NCBI GenBank assembly: GCA_027858735.1
Contig: JAQICC010000427.1
Span: 1-47,777 of the forward strand
DNA from: Salinivirgaceae bacterium
GTDB taxonomy: Bacteria; Bacteroidota; Bacteroidia; Bacteroidales; SZUA-534
Direction: 5' to 3'
Length of the DNA stretch: 47,777 nt
How positions within the stretch are numbered: the stretch's first letter is position 1; the number at the start of each line of letters is the position of its first letter. The notes under the pieces were generated by a model. It did not search any database. It saw nothing but the letters and a program-made list of their open reading frames with translations, and was not told where the DNA came from. This document shows positions 1 through 11,200 of the stretch, one piece after another. A program made the position numbers and the translations under genes.

Positions 1-317
1 ATCGGGGCAGGCTACTCAAAATGTGAAAACCAACAATTCCTAGGTCAGCCTGTCCCGTACCGGAGGTCGGGAGGGTTATACCTAAGTAAAGCGCCTCTTC
101 ACTTTGTTCGAATCGCTCAACTTAGCTTAGACTTTAGATATTAGACTAAAAAAAATTAATTTTCAAGGTAATTCTAAAATCTAGTATCTAATGTCTTGTT
201 ATAATATATACGAATTTCATTCGTAGTCAAACCTATGGTACTTTCAGTCCATAGTGGTTTAGTTAACTCAGTTAATTATAGGTGTTTGGGGGAGTTAAAA
301 AAATAATTATGTGAATT

Positions 318-2462
318 TTATTTTACATTCATATCTCGGTATGATATCACTTTTTTTCCATTAAGAACCAGTGAAGCTTGCAAGATAAAATTACCTTTTT
401 TATCAGGTATTTTAATGTTGAAATTTTCGATAGTTACATTGTAGCCTGAGGCTTGTACGTTTTTAACAACCTCGTTAATTAGCTTGTTGTTTTCATATAA
501 GCACAATGAAATCTGACCCGACCAAATATCTTCCAAATCGTTAATAATATACACGGGTGCATCAATATACTGATTGGGGGTGTAGCTTTTGTCCCAAATA
601 TCGAGCATTAGGGCTACAGGACTAAATGCAGGCTTAACATACTTTACAAATGAGTCGTGAAATTCCAAATTTACTACATCTTTGAAAGAATCGCTGGTTT
701 GTCCGCGAGGTTCCGATGGTCGGGAATAGGTTAATCCGGCAAAATGTTGAATACCTGCAATTTTTTGATGTGCCCTCCAATATTCGGTTAAGGCAGCTAG
801 CGTTTTTGCGTAGGTTTCAAGATACTGTTCCGGTGTTTTTGCATCTTTAAAAATGTTCTTATAAACGCTCTCAGAAAGGGTAGTGGGAGAACCGTCGCGG
901 TTTACCCACAACCATCCGTATTCATTTAATATAACAGCATTGTCATAATATTTTCCGTCAGGATCAGGATCTTGTTCATTAGGGTCGTTGTAAGGCATTC
1001 GGGGTTTTGATAGCAGGTGTTTTAAAATGCCTTCTTCAGGTTCTTTAGAATCTTTAAAATGAAAATCGTGAAAAAGATAGGGATGGGCTTCAATAATATC
1101 GGTTTTACGCATAGGGCGCGAATAACCATTGTCCCATGGACGGTTTGATAAGTCTATGCCGCGAACAATTTCAAGAGCTTCACCAGTGATATCAGCAACT
1201 GTTTCGTTTTGTGCATCCCAAATTACAATACTCGGGTGGTTCCAACGTTCGCGCATCCATTGCGTGTAATCGTTTACCAATTGTTGAGTTGTAACCTTAG
1301 TACGGTTTTCTTTAAAACCTCCTTTACCATACCATATGGCGTATTCATCTTGAATAAGTATACCCATTTCATCGGCAATATCATACCAAAAATCGGGTGC
1401 AGGCCCAACATGAAAGCGTAGAGAGTTCCAATTCATCGATTTAAACTGAGAAAATAGTTTTCGAACCCATTGTTCGTTCCACGGTAAATCGCCTCTTAGC
1501 GAATCTTCAAAAAAACGATAAAAGGCCACATTGGTACCTCTTAAAAAATAGGGTTTGTTATTCAGTAAGCATTTTTTGGTAAGCGAGTCAATAGCAAAAC
1601 TACGCATTCCAAAGCTTGTAATGTGTTCATCGGAACTGGTGGTTAGTTTAAGCTCATATAAAAAGGGTGTTTCAGGGCTCCATAATTCATATTTATTTAA
1701 CGGTATCTCTATCATTGTACTAATTAATGATTCGGGATTGTTGTGAATTTTTTGAACACCTTCTGCAATAATTTTCTTGGAGTTTTTTTCAAGCACTTCA
1801 TAGGTAAGTTTAAATGCTTGTCTGTGGTCAAGCTGATTTAACTCAATTAAAGCTGAAATTTTGCCTTTATTAATATCAGGTACTATTTGCACATTTTCTA
1901 TGTAGGGTGCTTTTTTTAGCAAAATATTTACATCATCGTAAATACCAGGGAAATACGTTTTTTTCTCAAAATCATCACCACACACAAGGTTTTCTGGAAA
2001 ATTTTCTTTGGTACCTATCCGAATAACCAGTTCGTTTGTTTCATTATTTGGTTTAAGAAAGTCTTTTATGTTGTATCTTCCTGAAATAAAGGCTTGTTCG
2101 TGTAAAGCTACTTCTTTGCCATTTACAAATATTAATGCAAGATATTTAGCTTTTTTTAGCTCTAATTCAATTACGTCAACTCCTGAATGTTCTATATTAA
2201 AATGGGTGCGATACCAAAAATATCGATTCGTATCGTTTTTGTAGCTCAATTTTTCAAATGCAGGTATAGCTTGGTCAATTAAAGAGGGTACCATAATCTC
2301 ACTCTGGTATTCTTCAGGAATCCAATTTGGATTTGATGTTTCGGTAATTTCCCATTTTCCGTTTAGGCTTATCGATGTTTCGGTGTGTTTATTTATATAT
2401 GAGCAACTACTGAACACACTTGCTATAAAAAAGGTTAAAATGTACAGATATTTGTTTTTCAT
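318..2462 (-). CDS. Glycoside hydrolase family 2 (beta-galactosidase/beta-glucuronidase-like), lipoprotein
   Basis: 714-aa ORF; lipobox-like N-terminus (FIASVFSSCS); GH2 sandwich-domain features (SLNGKWEI, FWYRTHFNIE); acid/base region VIWDAQNET; nucleophile region ILNEYGWLW. Confidence 0.85.
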   Translation of the reverse strand: MKNKYLYILTFFIASVFSSCSYINKHTETSISLNGKWEITETSNPNWIPEEYQSEIMVPSLIDQAIPAFEKLSYKNDTNRYFWYRTHFNIEHSGVDVIELELKKAKYLALIFVNGKEVALHEQAFISGRYNIKDFLKPNNETNELVIRIGTKENFPENLVCGDDFEKKTYFPGIYDDVNILLKKAPYIENVQIVPDINKGKISALIELNQLDHRQAFKLTYEVLEKNSKKIIAEGVQKIHNNPESLISTMIEIPLNKYELWSPETPFLYELKLTTSSDEHITSFGMRSFAIDSLTKKCLLNNKPYFLRGTNVAFYRFFEDSLRGDLPWNEQWVRKLFSQFKSMNWNSLRFHVGPAPDFWYDIADEMGILIQDEYAIWYGKGGFKENRTKVTTQQLVNDYTQWMRERWNHPSIVIWDAQNETVADITGEALEIVRGIDLSNRPWDNGYSRPMRKTDIIEAHPYLFHDFHFKDSKEPEEGILKHLLSKPRMPYNDPNEQDPDPDGKYYDNAVILNEYGWLWVNRDGSPTTLSESVYKNIFKDAKTPEQYLETYAKTLAALTEYWRAHQKIAGIQHFAGLTYSRPSEPRGQTSDSFKDVVNLEFHDSFVKYVKPAFSPVALMLDIWDKSYTPNQYIDAPVYIINDLEDIWSGQISLCLYENNKLINEVVKNVQASGYNVTIENFNIKIPDKKGNFILQASLVLNGKKVISYRDMNVK

Positions 2463-2503
2463 TGTCGTTATTTTTTGGGGTTAAACTTTTGTTAAAATTA
2501 ATG

Positions 2504-5500
2504 TTATTGCTTTAATAATCGTTTGCTAATTGTTGTTGACTTGGACTTAAATTGCACAATGTAAAGTCCTGATTTTAATTCACTAATGTTGATTTTGTTG
2601 CGCTCTTGCTTATTTAATTTGTATGACAACTGCAATTTGCCAATGCTATTATAAATACAAAGTTCGGTTAAAGTATTGATGCCTTTTATATACAAAATAT
2701 CTTTTGAAGGAATCGGATAGATTTGTAGATACTGATTTTCGATTAATGCAATTGCAGTTGTAGTAGTAATTTCAATATTTTCATGACTTTCGGATGCAAG
2801 TACTTCATCAATTGAAGATCTTGGTTTTAGCTTAGCAATCAGGTTGTAATTTATACCTGCAACTGTGTTTTCTGGAATAGAAAGTAACAATGTTACAGAA
2901 GATGTTCCTGCTTCTATATTAATAGAGTTTGCACTTACCTCTTCCATAATTTCGTTTAACAGCGTTAACTCAATTAGGTTTGTATCTTGCGAAATGTAAT
3001 TTACATCTATTTTATGCGATTTTCCAGACTCAAGTACTGTGAAGGAATTAAAATAAATGCTATCGATTAAAGAAGTATCGGCCACAACCTTTACTGTGAT
3101 GTATGCAGAACTAAGCTCACCACTGCTAGCTTTTGCTTCAGCTTTTAACATATAAGTACCCAATGGCAACTTGTTTAAAAGCTTATCGTTTTGGCTGTTG
3201 TCTCCCCAATTGAATGGTGCTGAATTTTCACTTCTTACAAATAAATTGTTTACGAATAAATCAACCTGCTCAATACCATTGCTATGTTTGGCATCAACTT
3301 GAACCTGTAAATCACTTCCTCCTGGTATTTCCAGCAAATTTACTGGAGTGGTAAAGCTGATTTCAGGTAATTCAATGCTTTTCCTGAATTCTATTTTTTC
3401 AAGATCGAATTTTCCTCCTAAAACCTTTAATTTAAGGGTGTATTCACCTTTGTTTAACAACACGGGTAAAGAATCATTATTATTTGAAACGGATAGTGTT
3501 AATGAATCTAAAACAGTATTGTTAAAGCTTACTTCAATAAAACTGTTTGCTTCTGTATTTGTTGTTACAAAATGCATGCTGTATTTACCAGAGTCAATTA
3601 CATTTAATTGGTATTCCATCCAGTCATTTGAATCAGCCAGGCATATAAAATGGTTCGCAAGTTCAATTCCTTGCATTAAGCTGTAATCCGATGATTCAAT
3701 AATACCCGGTATTATATTTACCAAAGTAGAGTCTTTAATACTTAATTTCGCTAAAGCGTATAAGGTATCGGAACATGCATTAACCTCGTAATAGCCCGAT
3801 TTTTCTGCAATAAATAATCCTTTGTAGTTTATGTTGCCACCACCATTAATTGACCATTTTATATTAGTGCTAATTGCATGTCCATACTGATCAGTTGCAA
3901 AGGCTTTAAATGCAATAGTATCGCCAACATAAAGAGACGTATTACCAGGCACAACTTCAATTTTTGTAAGAACTGGTGCCATTTTCACCATCAGTTCAGC
4001 TGTATCTGAAACGTTGCTTGCTGAAGCTATTACTTTAAATTCACCAATGGAGTCAGCAGTAAAAAGTCCTTCCTCATTAATTGTTCCTCCGCCGGTTATG
4101 CTCCAATTTAATGTAGCAGATATAGAATCTTCATATTGATCGACCCCGCTTGCATCAAATTGAAAGCTTTTGCCCACGTATACATTTGCCGTATCGGGCT
4201 TTATATCAATCAATGTTAGATAAGGCAGGTCTTTGATATTAATAGTTGAGGTAGTACTTATGTTATTCACTTTAGCTTTCACTTCGAAAATGCCCGATGA
4301 TGTAGCGGTAAAAATTCCAGCTTCATTAATTGTTCCTCCTCCTGATACAGAATACGCAGGCGAAACGATAATAGGATCACCATTTTGATCAAATCCGGTA
4401 GCTGTATATTCAATCACGTCACCTACAAAAATAGTATCGTTTTCAGGAAGTAACACAAGATTTGAAAGGAAAGGAACTTCGTTAATTATGACAATTGCTG
4501 AGTCAATGATGCCATTACCTGAAGCCGTAATTGTAAATTCGCCTTTACTGCTTGCGCTTAGATAACCTGTACTGTCGATTGTACCTCCACCACTTGTATT
4601 CCAAGTTGGAGTACATGCTATTATCTTGCCTACTTGGTCAAATGCGAGTGCATTAAATTTAATGCTATCACCAATACTTATTTTTGCTGTATCGGGTGAA
4701 ATAATCAATTGAGTAACTTCTGGAGCCTCAAATATTGTAATGGTAGCTGAATTAAATATTGCATCATCAGTAGCTGTAATTAAATATTGCCCCGATGTAT
4801 TAGCTATGAATAAACCATTTGAGTCAATATCTCCACCGCCATTAGTACTCCATATAATAGTAGTATTGATCGAGTCGCCGGTTTGGTCAAAACCGATTGC
4901 TGTAAATAGTATTGAGTCTTTAATAAAAATCGAATCAGCAGTAGGTTTTATTTCAATGGTAGTCAAAAACGACGATGAAAATATTTGAATGCTGGCTTTA
5001 GCTGAAATGGTATCATCTGTTGCGGTAACAACAAATTCACCTTCTGTTTCTGCTGTAAAGAAACCTTCCGTATTGATTGTACCACCACCGGAAATTGTCC
5101 AAACAATATTAGAGCTAATTGTTTTGTCGAATTGATCGTAAGGTTTTGCAATAAAGGTTGTTGAGTCGCCAATAATGAAATTGGCCGAAGTTGGAATAAT
5201 TTCGATTTTTGATAAAACAGGCAACGCAGTAACTTCTATGCTGCCTGATGCTGAAACGGTGTCGTTGGTTGCAGTAACTATGAAATTACCTGTACTCGAT
5301 GCTTTGTATAAACCATCGTTGCTTATACTTTCGCCCCCATTAATGGAATAGCTTATGTTACCGTTAATTATCTCATCAAATTGATCGTATGCAATAGCTG
5401 TATATTGTACTGAATCTTCAACCACAATACTGGTATCAATAGGAGAAATTTGCATACTTGATAGCACACGGTTACTAACGATGTGAACTTGTGCTTGAGC

Positions 5501-7975
5501 GCTTATACTATTTACCGTAGCACTTATGGTGAAGTCGCCAATTGTGGTTGCTGTAAAAATACCGCTGCTTGTAATAGTTCCTCCACCACTGGTTGACCAA
5601 GTTTCGGATATACTATAACTAGCGCCATACTGATCAAAACCAGAAGCTTTATAATTAATACTCTCACCAATTTTTATGGTATCTTTTTCAGGTGAAATGC
5701 TAATTGAATCTAATACTGAAGGAGCCTTGGAGAATATATATATAGAATCTTGACCAATAATACCATCCTCTGCAGCGGCCAGTACTTTTAGCTTATGCCA
5801 GCCTTCGCTAATGTTGGTTAGTATGTCATCATTCTGCCCATTTTCGCCCCAAGTGTAGGGGGCCAAATTTTCTTGTCGAACAAAGTCATCATCAAAATAT
5901 AGTTGTGCATAATCAATGCCATTGAAATGGGTAATGTCTGTAAAAAGCGTGATATCATCTCCTACTGCAATAGTATCATTATTTACAGGAGAGGTAAATG
6001 TAATGGCTGGTTTATCGGTCGGATCAGCCACCAGAATTGTAATGCTTGTATCGTTAGTTGTAATTATTCCGCTTGTTGTTGCTTTACTGGTTGCCAAAGC
6101 TCTCAAAGTATGCGTTCCTTTGGTTAGGTTAGATAGTGCTGCATCAGTTGAGTTGGTCCAATCGTAAGATGCTAAGTTTTCTTGATGCAAGGCTATTTCG
6201 TCAAAATATAGTTTAACATTGTTTATACCTTTGCTATGTGTTGCATCTACTTGAACGGTCATGTTCGAGCCTACTGCATAAAAATCATTATTTGCTGGAT
6301 AGTTGTATTTAATGGCTGGTAATTCATAGGTGTCGTTTACAAAAAAACTTATAGTACTGTCTTTGGTGCTACCATTACTTAGAGTGGCTATCGCATTTAA
6401 AGTATGCGTGCCCGGTACTAAGTTGTTTAGTGCACTCGATTCTGTAGCCCACTCAAAAGGAGCTGTATTATCCTGATTCACTAAAACATTATCGTAAAAC
6501 AGTTGCACCTTACTTACAGTGTTAACAAAGTCGGAGGCAATTACACTTACAGATAAGTCTCCGGCTTTGTATAATTCATCGCCATTTTGAACATTGTTGA
6601 AAAAAACAACTGCTGCACTGTTCACATCTTCAGTTATTGGAGCGGTGCGAGTTGTACTTTGAGCCGATGTATAAATATATCTTTTAATAAGAGTACCCGT
6701 ATTGTTAAAAACCAGCATGTGGGTCGATTCAGAATTAATAAAGCCGTTATGTTCAGCTGAGATGCCTGCGTCTATTGCAATTGTCAAGTCTTGGGTTGTA
6801 CCATAGGCATTGTTTAAGGCTACATTATAGTTGAATGATACAGTTTTGCTGCGGTTTAAAATCATTACCGAAACGCTATCGGCATCTTTCATGGCCACAA
6901 TATCAACATCGGCTTGGTTGTCGAAATTAGTAGCGTAATTTTCGCGCATGTTTTGCCCCAATAGCAAGGTGTGGTAATAACTTGATCGGCCTGTTAAATT
7001 TTCTACGTCAAATAAACTAAGGTCTGTTCCCATTCTATCACCATCGTTTTTGCCTTCATAAATGCTCCAGGCGCACATGGTAAAGGCTTCTTTTTTCATT
7101 CCTTCGCCATACAATTCGGCAAAAAATTGTCCCGCATTAAAACTCCAGGTTTTTTTGTCCTCATCAGTAGTTTTGTCGTTGTTGTAGTGTGAGTTAAATT
7201 CACCTATCCCCCAAGAGAGTTGTTTGTCGGCATCTCGGCCTGTGTTAATGGTTGCAATTTTGCCTGTTAAATCATTTATTACCCATTCTATTTCAGAGGC
7301 ATCAGTTATGTCATATCTATGAAAAGTCACAATATCAAGATAATAGTAACCTTCGCCAGGTACTTTTCCGGTAATGTCATCAGTACCTCCTAATAGTGCC
7401 CCGTATTCAGATGTTTTATAATCGGCATGGTCAGGTCCAAGAATGGTTATTGTGGGATCTACCGATTTTAAAGCAGCGGCAATTCGTTTAAAGTAAGTTG
7501 CTATTTGTGTTGTTGTTTGGTTGCCACCACCATCATGATCGGGTTCGTTACCAATTGACCAGTATTTAACATTTAAACTGTTTGTTACATTTATATAGGT
7601 AATAAAATCAATGGTTTGTTGAGTGGTTAAATTATCTCGAACCTGAACAAGAGGTTCAGCTCCCATGGCCTGAATGGTTTCAATATATTCTTTGTATTCG
7701 GTATCGGTATAACCATTGGCTCCAAACCCACCAATTCGTATGGTTTGAAAACTGGCCTTTTCCATTTTACCACCTGGAGTCAGAAGGCTATTTACTGTTG
7801 AACCCGGATACCAGTAGTTATTGCCAAGTAGGTAAGGGCTAACAATTTGTGCCTTTGTTATGATGCTTAAACCCAATAAAAGCATAATAATTATTGTTGT
7901 CAACAAAGCAAATTCAATTCGTGTGTATTTTTTTAGTTTTAATTTATTGTAGTTTTTGTCTTGGTAGTCTTTCAT
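2504..7975 (-). CDS. Giant secreted multidomain glycoside hydrolase: N-terminal clan GH-A-like TIM barrel, Ig-like repeats, eight Big_2-like repeats, CBM6-like region, T9SS C-terminal sorting domain
   Basis: 1823-aa ORF; N-terminal hydrophobic segment; GGFGANGYT...WSIGNEPDHDGGGN (acid/base NEP) and GIGEFNSHY (candidate nucleophile); eight ~83-aa repeats with (F/Y)DQ...SxNGGGxIxxxGxF; C-terminal YPIPSKDILYIKG...LKSGLYIVQF sorting domain. Confidence 0.85.
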   Translation of the reverse strand: MKDYQDKNYNKLKLKKYTRIEFALLTTIIIMLLLGLSIITKAQIVSPYLLGNNYWYPGSTVNSLLTPGGKMEKASFQTIRIGGFGANGYTDTEYKEYIETIQAMGAEPLVQVRDNLTTQQTIDFITYINVTNSLNVKYWSIGNEPDHDGGGNQTTTQIATYFKRIAAALKSVDPTITILGPDHADYKTSEYGALLGGTDDITGKVPGEGYYYLDIVTFHRYDITDASEIEWVINDLTGKIATINTGRDADKQLSWGIGEFNSHYNNDKTTDEDKKTWSFNAGQFFAELYGEGMKKEAFTMCAWSIYEGKNDGDRMGTDLSLFDVENLTGRSSYYHTLLLGQNMRENYATNFDNQADVDIVAMKDADSVSVMILNRSKTVSFNYNVALNNAYGTTQDLTIAIDAGISAEHNGFINSESTHMLVFNNTGTLIKRYIYTSAQSTTRTAPITEDVNSAAVVFFNNVQNGDELYKAGDLSVSVIASDFVNTVSKVQLFYDNVLVNQDNTAPFEWATESSALNNLVPGTHTLNAIATLSNGSTKDSTISFFVNDTYELPAIKYNYPANNDFYAVGSNMTVQVDATHSKGINNVKLYFDEIALHQENLASYDWTNSTDAALSNLTKGTHTLRALATSKATTSGIITTNDTSITILVADPTDKPAITFTSPVNNDTIAVGDDITLFTDITHFNGIDYAQLYFDDDFVRQENLAPYTWGENGQNDDILTNISEGWHKLKVLAAAEDGIIGQDSIYIFSKAPSVLDSISISPEKDTIKIGESINYKASGFDQYGASYSISETWSTSGGGTITSSGIFTATTIGDFTISATVNSISAQAQVHIVSNRVLSSMQISPIDTSIVVEDSVQYTAIAYDQFDEIINGNISYSINGGESISNDGLYKASSTGNFIVTATNDTVSASGSIEVTALPVLSKIEIIPTSANFIIGDSTTFIAKPYDQFDKTISSNIVWTISGGGTINTEGFFTAETEGEFVVTATDDTISAKASIQIFSSSFLTTIEIKPTADSIFIKDSILFTAIGFDQTGDSINTTIIWSTNGGGDIDSNGLFIANTSGQYLITATDDAIFNSATITIFEAPEVTQLIISPDTAKISIGDSIKFNALAFDQVGKIIACTPTWNTSGGGTIDSTGYLSASSKGEFTITASGNGIIDSAIVIINEVPFLSNLVLLPENDTIFVGDVIEYTATGFDQNGDPIIVSPAYSVSGGGTINEAGIFTATSSGIFEVKAKVNNISTTSTINIKDLPYLTLIDIKPDTANVYVGKSFQFDASGVDQYEDSISATLNWSITGGGTINEEGLFTADSIGEFKVIASASNVSDTAELMVKMAPVLTKIEVVPGNTSLYVGDTIAFKAFATDQYGHAISTNIKWSINGGGNINYKGLFIAEKSGYYEVNACSDTLYALAKLSIKDSTLVNIIPGIIESSDYSLMQGIELANHFICLADSNDWMEYQLNVIDSGKYSMHFVTTNTEANSFIEVSFNNTVLDSLTLSVSNNNDSLPVLLNKGEYTLKLKVLGGKFDLEKIEFRKSIELPEISFTTPVNLLEIPGGSDLQVQVDAKHSNGIEQVDLFVNNLFVRSENSAPFNWGDNSQNDKLLNKLPLGTYMLKAEAKASSGELSSAYITVKVVADTSLIDSIYFNSFTVLESGKSHKIDVNYISQDTNLIELTLLNEIMEEVSANSINIEAGTSSVTLLLSIPENTVAGINYNLIAKLKPRSSIDEVLASESHENIEITTTTAIALIENQYLQIYPIPSKDILYIKGINTLTELCIYNSIGKLQLSYKLNKQERNKINISELKSGLYIVQFKSKSTTISKRLLKQ

Positions 7976-8201
7976 GATATTCTTATTGTATAATTAGCTA
8001 CATGTTTGAATGCAAGGAGCATTCCCAATTTTATTATCAATATTACTAACTTAGTAGGATTTTTAAATGTACTATAGTCTTATAGTCATGAACATTTATA
8101 AAAAGTTGAGTGGGGGTAAGTGCTTGAAATATAGGATGGTATAATGTTTTTTTTGTTTGTCCGGTTGCGTTTTATTTGAATTATTTATTATATGAAAAAA
8201 A

Positions 8202-8229
8202 ACTGCCCCAAGAAAAATCTTGAGGCAGT
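8202..8229 (-). terminator. Rho-independent terminator downstream of the 8252..11674 gene
   Basis: Inverted repeat ACTGCCcCAAGA-aaaa-TCTTGaGGCAGT just past the stop, followed by a T-run on the minus strand. Confidence 0.8.
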
Positions 8230-8251
8230 AATATTAATCACTTTGAGATGA

Positions 8252-11200
8252 TTATTTAACAACAAATTTGTGTGTAATAGTACTGCTGTTGTTTTCTATT
8301 CGAATGAAGTAAATACCTGTTTCAAGTATTGAAATATTTAAAACTTCATTATTGCTTTCAAGTTTTTCAAGCAAAACATTATTTCCTGAAACATCAATAA
8401 CACTTAAGTTGAATCCTTTGGCATTGGTAATGTTAACAACATTGCCTGTAGCCGGATTAGGGAATAATTGAATGTTATTTTCCATGGAAACATCAATTGA
8501 AGTTGCAACTTTATTCATCGTAATTTCTAGTTCAATATCATTATTAGTTATAGTTACAAGGTTTGTTGTATCGTAATAATTTGCCTTACTAATAGTAAAT
8601 ACCATGTCTTCAGCCGGAGCAATATTGGTAAACATAGCTTTGCCATCGGCATTGGTTTTTTGTGAATAGCCTTGAAGTTTAATTTCAGCATTTCTAAGAA
8701 CTGAATTTTCTTCATCGCTAATAATAAATGATACCGTATAGTTTTCTTGAGTTGCAACAACATCAATACTTACCGAAGCCTCTAAATCAGCTATTTTTGC
8801 AGTAACTGTAAATGTTCCATCAATATGGGCAAGAAAAACACCATATTCATTAATTAAGCCATTATTATCAACACTAAATTCTGGATTTACATATAGGGTA
8901 TTATTGTTCGCATCAACGGCAGTAGCAATTATTTTTATTGAATTCCCGATGGCCAATTTTGCACTTGAAGGGCTTAAAGTTAATGACGATAATTCAGTAG
9001 CGCTTACTTTTTCAAAGCTAAAGTTGTTCAGATTCATTTTATCGGTATTGGCTTGTATACGAATAATTTGTTGACCAGAACTTAACTCAAATTCATTAGA
9101 AACTTCAGTGTCTACCCATTCCTGATATCCATCTGAATTTGGAATTTCAATAGTAGCCAATGATGTTCCGGCTGCGTCTTTTAAATCAAAGGAGCTGCCA
9201 TTAGCCCAACCAGAAACACGTCCTTTAATGGTGTACTTTCCAGGCACAGGAACACTTACCAAATAATCTAGCCAGTCACCAGCATTAATATATCCAACAT
9301 TCAATCCACCCTCAGTACATTCTTCTGTTTGAATGCCTTCCATGGCAATATAACTTTCAGCTTCAACAACACCTGGAATTTCAATGGCCTCAGAAGTTTC
9401 GAGTATTGTTGATGACACCTGTTTTGATTCGGTTGTAGCACCAACGGCATCGCTAATTTGAGTTTTTAGAATGTGGTCACCTGGGAATACTGAAATCCAT
9501 TCCACTTGGTAAGGCTCGTTAAGAGCAGTACCCACAAGGTTGTTATCAACAAAGAAATCTACTTTTTCAATAGCATCATCCATATCAAGTCCGCTGGCTG
9601 TTAGTACGATCGATGCAGCACTCTTTAATTTTTCACCTTGCTTTGGAGAAGTAATAGCAGTATAAGGTACATTATTGGTTCCGGGGTCGGTAGTAAATAT
9701 TAGAAAATCAAGATTAGCTCCTGCTTTTTCAAATTCTAATTTTAAGGTATGGATGCCTTCATTTAAGTCGAAGCTAACCATTTGGGTAGCCCATGTTTGC
9801 CAACCACCTGTTTTTTCAACAGTTAAGGTTGCTAGTTTTGTGTTGTCTTCAAGTATATTAATAACAGCAGCAGTAGTAGCATTACTTGCAAGGCCAACTG
9901 TTAAATAGTGTGTACCGGTATAGCTTGCATTTACTTTATACAACAAGTAGTCACCTACATCGGAATAACCAAAACTCAAGGTGCCCAATGTACTATTTTC
10001 GGGAATTAGCCCCTTGTTTTCAAAATAATCTTCACATTCAACAAGAGCTGGAATATTATGAATGGCATAACTGTTAACATCAATTCCCATATATTTTACC
10101 GATCCATTGTTGCATCCAGGTTCGCCACCGTCAGTTAATTTAACTATGATGGTAGTTCTTCCGGCTTTTTTTGGTGTAATAGTTAAGGTACCGGTAGAAT
10201 CGCAGCTCGTATAATCTAAATTGCTGGCATTAGCTATTGCTGGGTTTAAACTATAGGCTTCAATTGTTAGGCCTTGACTGCAATTATTGCCGTCAGAAAT
10301 TCCGCTAAGTTGAACCGTATAACTACCAGAATCGGCAGGAATATTTAATTTTTCAATAAAATTGATGGTTGGAGCAGCGTTACATGCTGTTTCCATCATT
10401 TCAATTTTAGGGCCTTGCTGAAGGTCTGCATCACGTGAAGTATAGGTATACTGTTTTATTAAATTACCATCAGCATCAAAGGCAAGCATTTGTGTGGCAA
10501 ACTCAGGAATAACTCCGGTAATTTGTTTATCAATACCAGCATCTACTTTAATTTGCAAAGGTGCATTTGTTCCATATTCATTATTTAATTTTAATGAATA
10601 GGTGTATGATTTTTCTTTGTCTCTATTCATAATCATTACCGATACTCCAGTTGAATCTTTCATTGAGATTAATCGTACATCACTTTGCGTTGATGCATCG
10701 GTGGTTAGGTATTTTTTCATATTCTGCCCCAACATCATACTGTGGTAGTAGCTTGAACGCCCCAATGGAGGTTCTCCTACATCAAAAAGTCCAAGGTCGC
10801 CGCCGCTTCTATTTCCATCTCCTTCAAAAATACTCCAGGGACAAAGAATTGAGGCTCCTTTTCGCATTCCCATATTATAAAAGTCTGCAAAAACATGTCC
10901 TGCATGAAACGACCATACGTAACCATCAGGGTCGGTTACCTCTTCATTATCCCAATGCATGTTAAATTCACCCATCATCCAGCTAATAGGTGCTTCGGGA
11001 CGATCAGCGTTAACTTTATTTAATTTAACCAGTAAATTATCCACATTTGACTCAATTCCTGTAATTTCTATTTGGCCATAGGTGTGAAATGAAAAAACGT
11101 CGATATAATAGTTGCCGTTGTCATCTTTACCTGAAACATCAGCTGAACCACCTAATAATTGATCGAAACTACTGCTACTATAACCGGCATAGGCAGGTCC

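Noticed and set aside
1209-1421. Short plus-strand ORFs within the minus-strand GH and HTCS genes (e.g. 1209..1421, 9675..9908, 10651..10965)
   Set aside because: All lie antisense to strongly supported large CDSs and lack recognisable motifs or plausible ribosome-binding contexts.
3700-5720. Regularly spaced similar segments suggesting a CRISPR or tandem DNA repeat array
   Set aside because: The periodicity (~250 bp) is in-frame within one large ORF and encodes diverged ~83-aa Ig-like domains; there are no short identical repeats with spacers.
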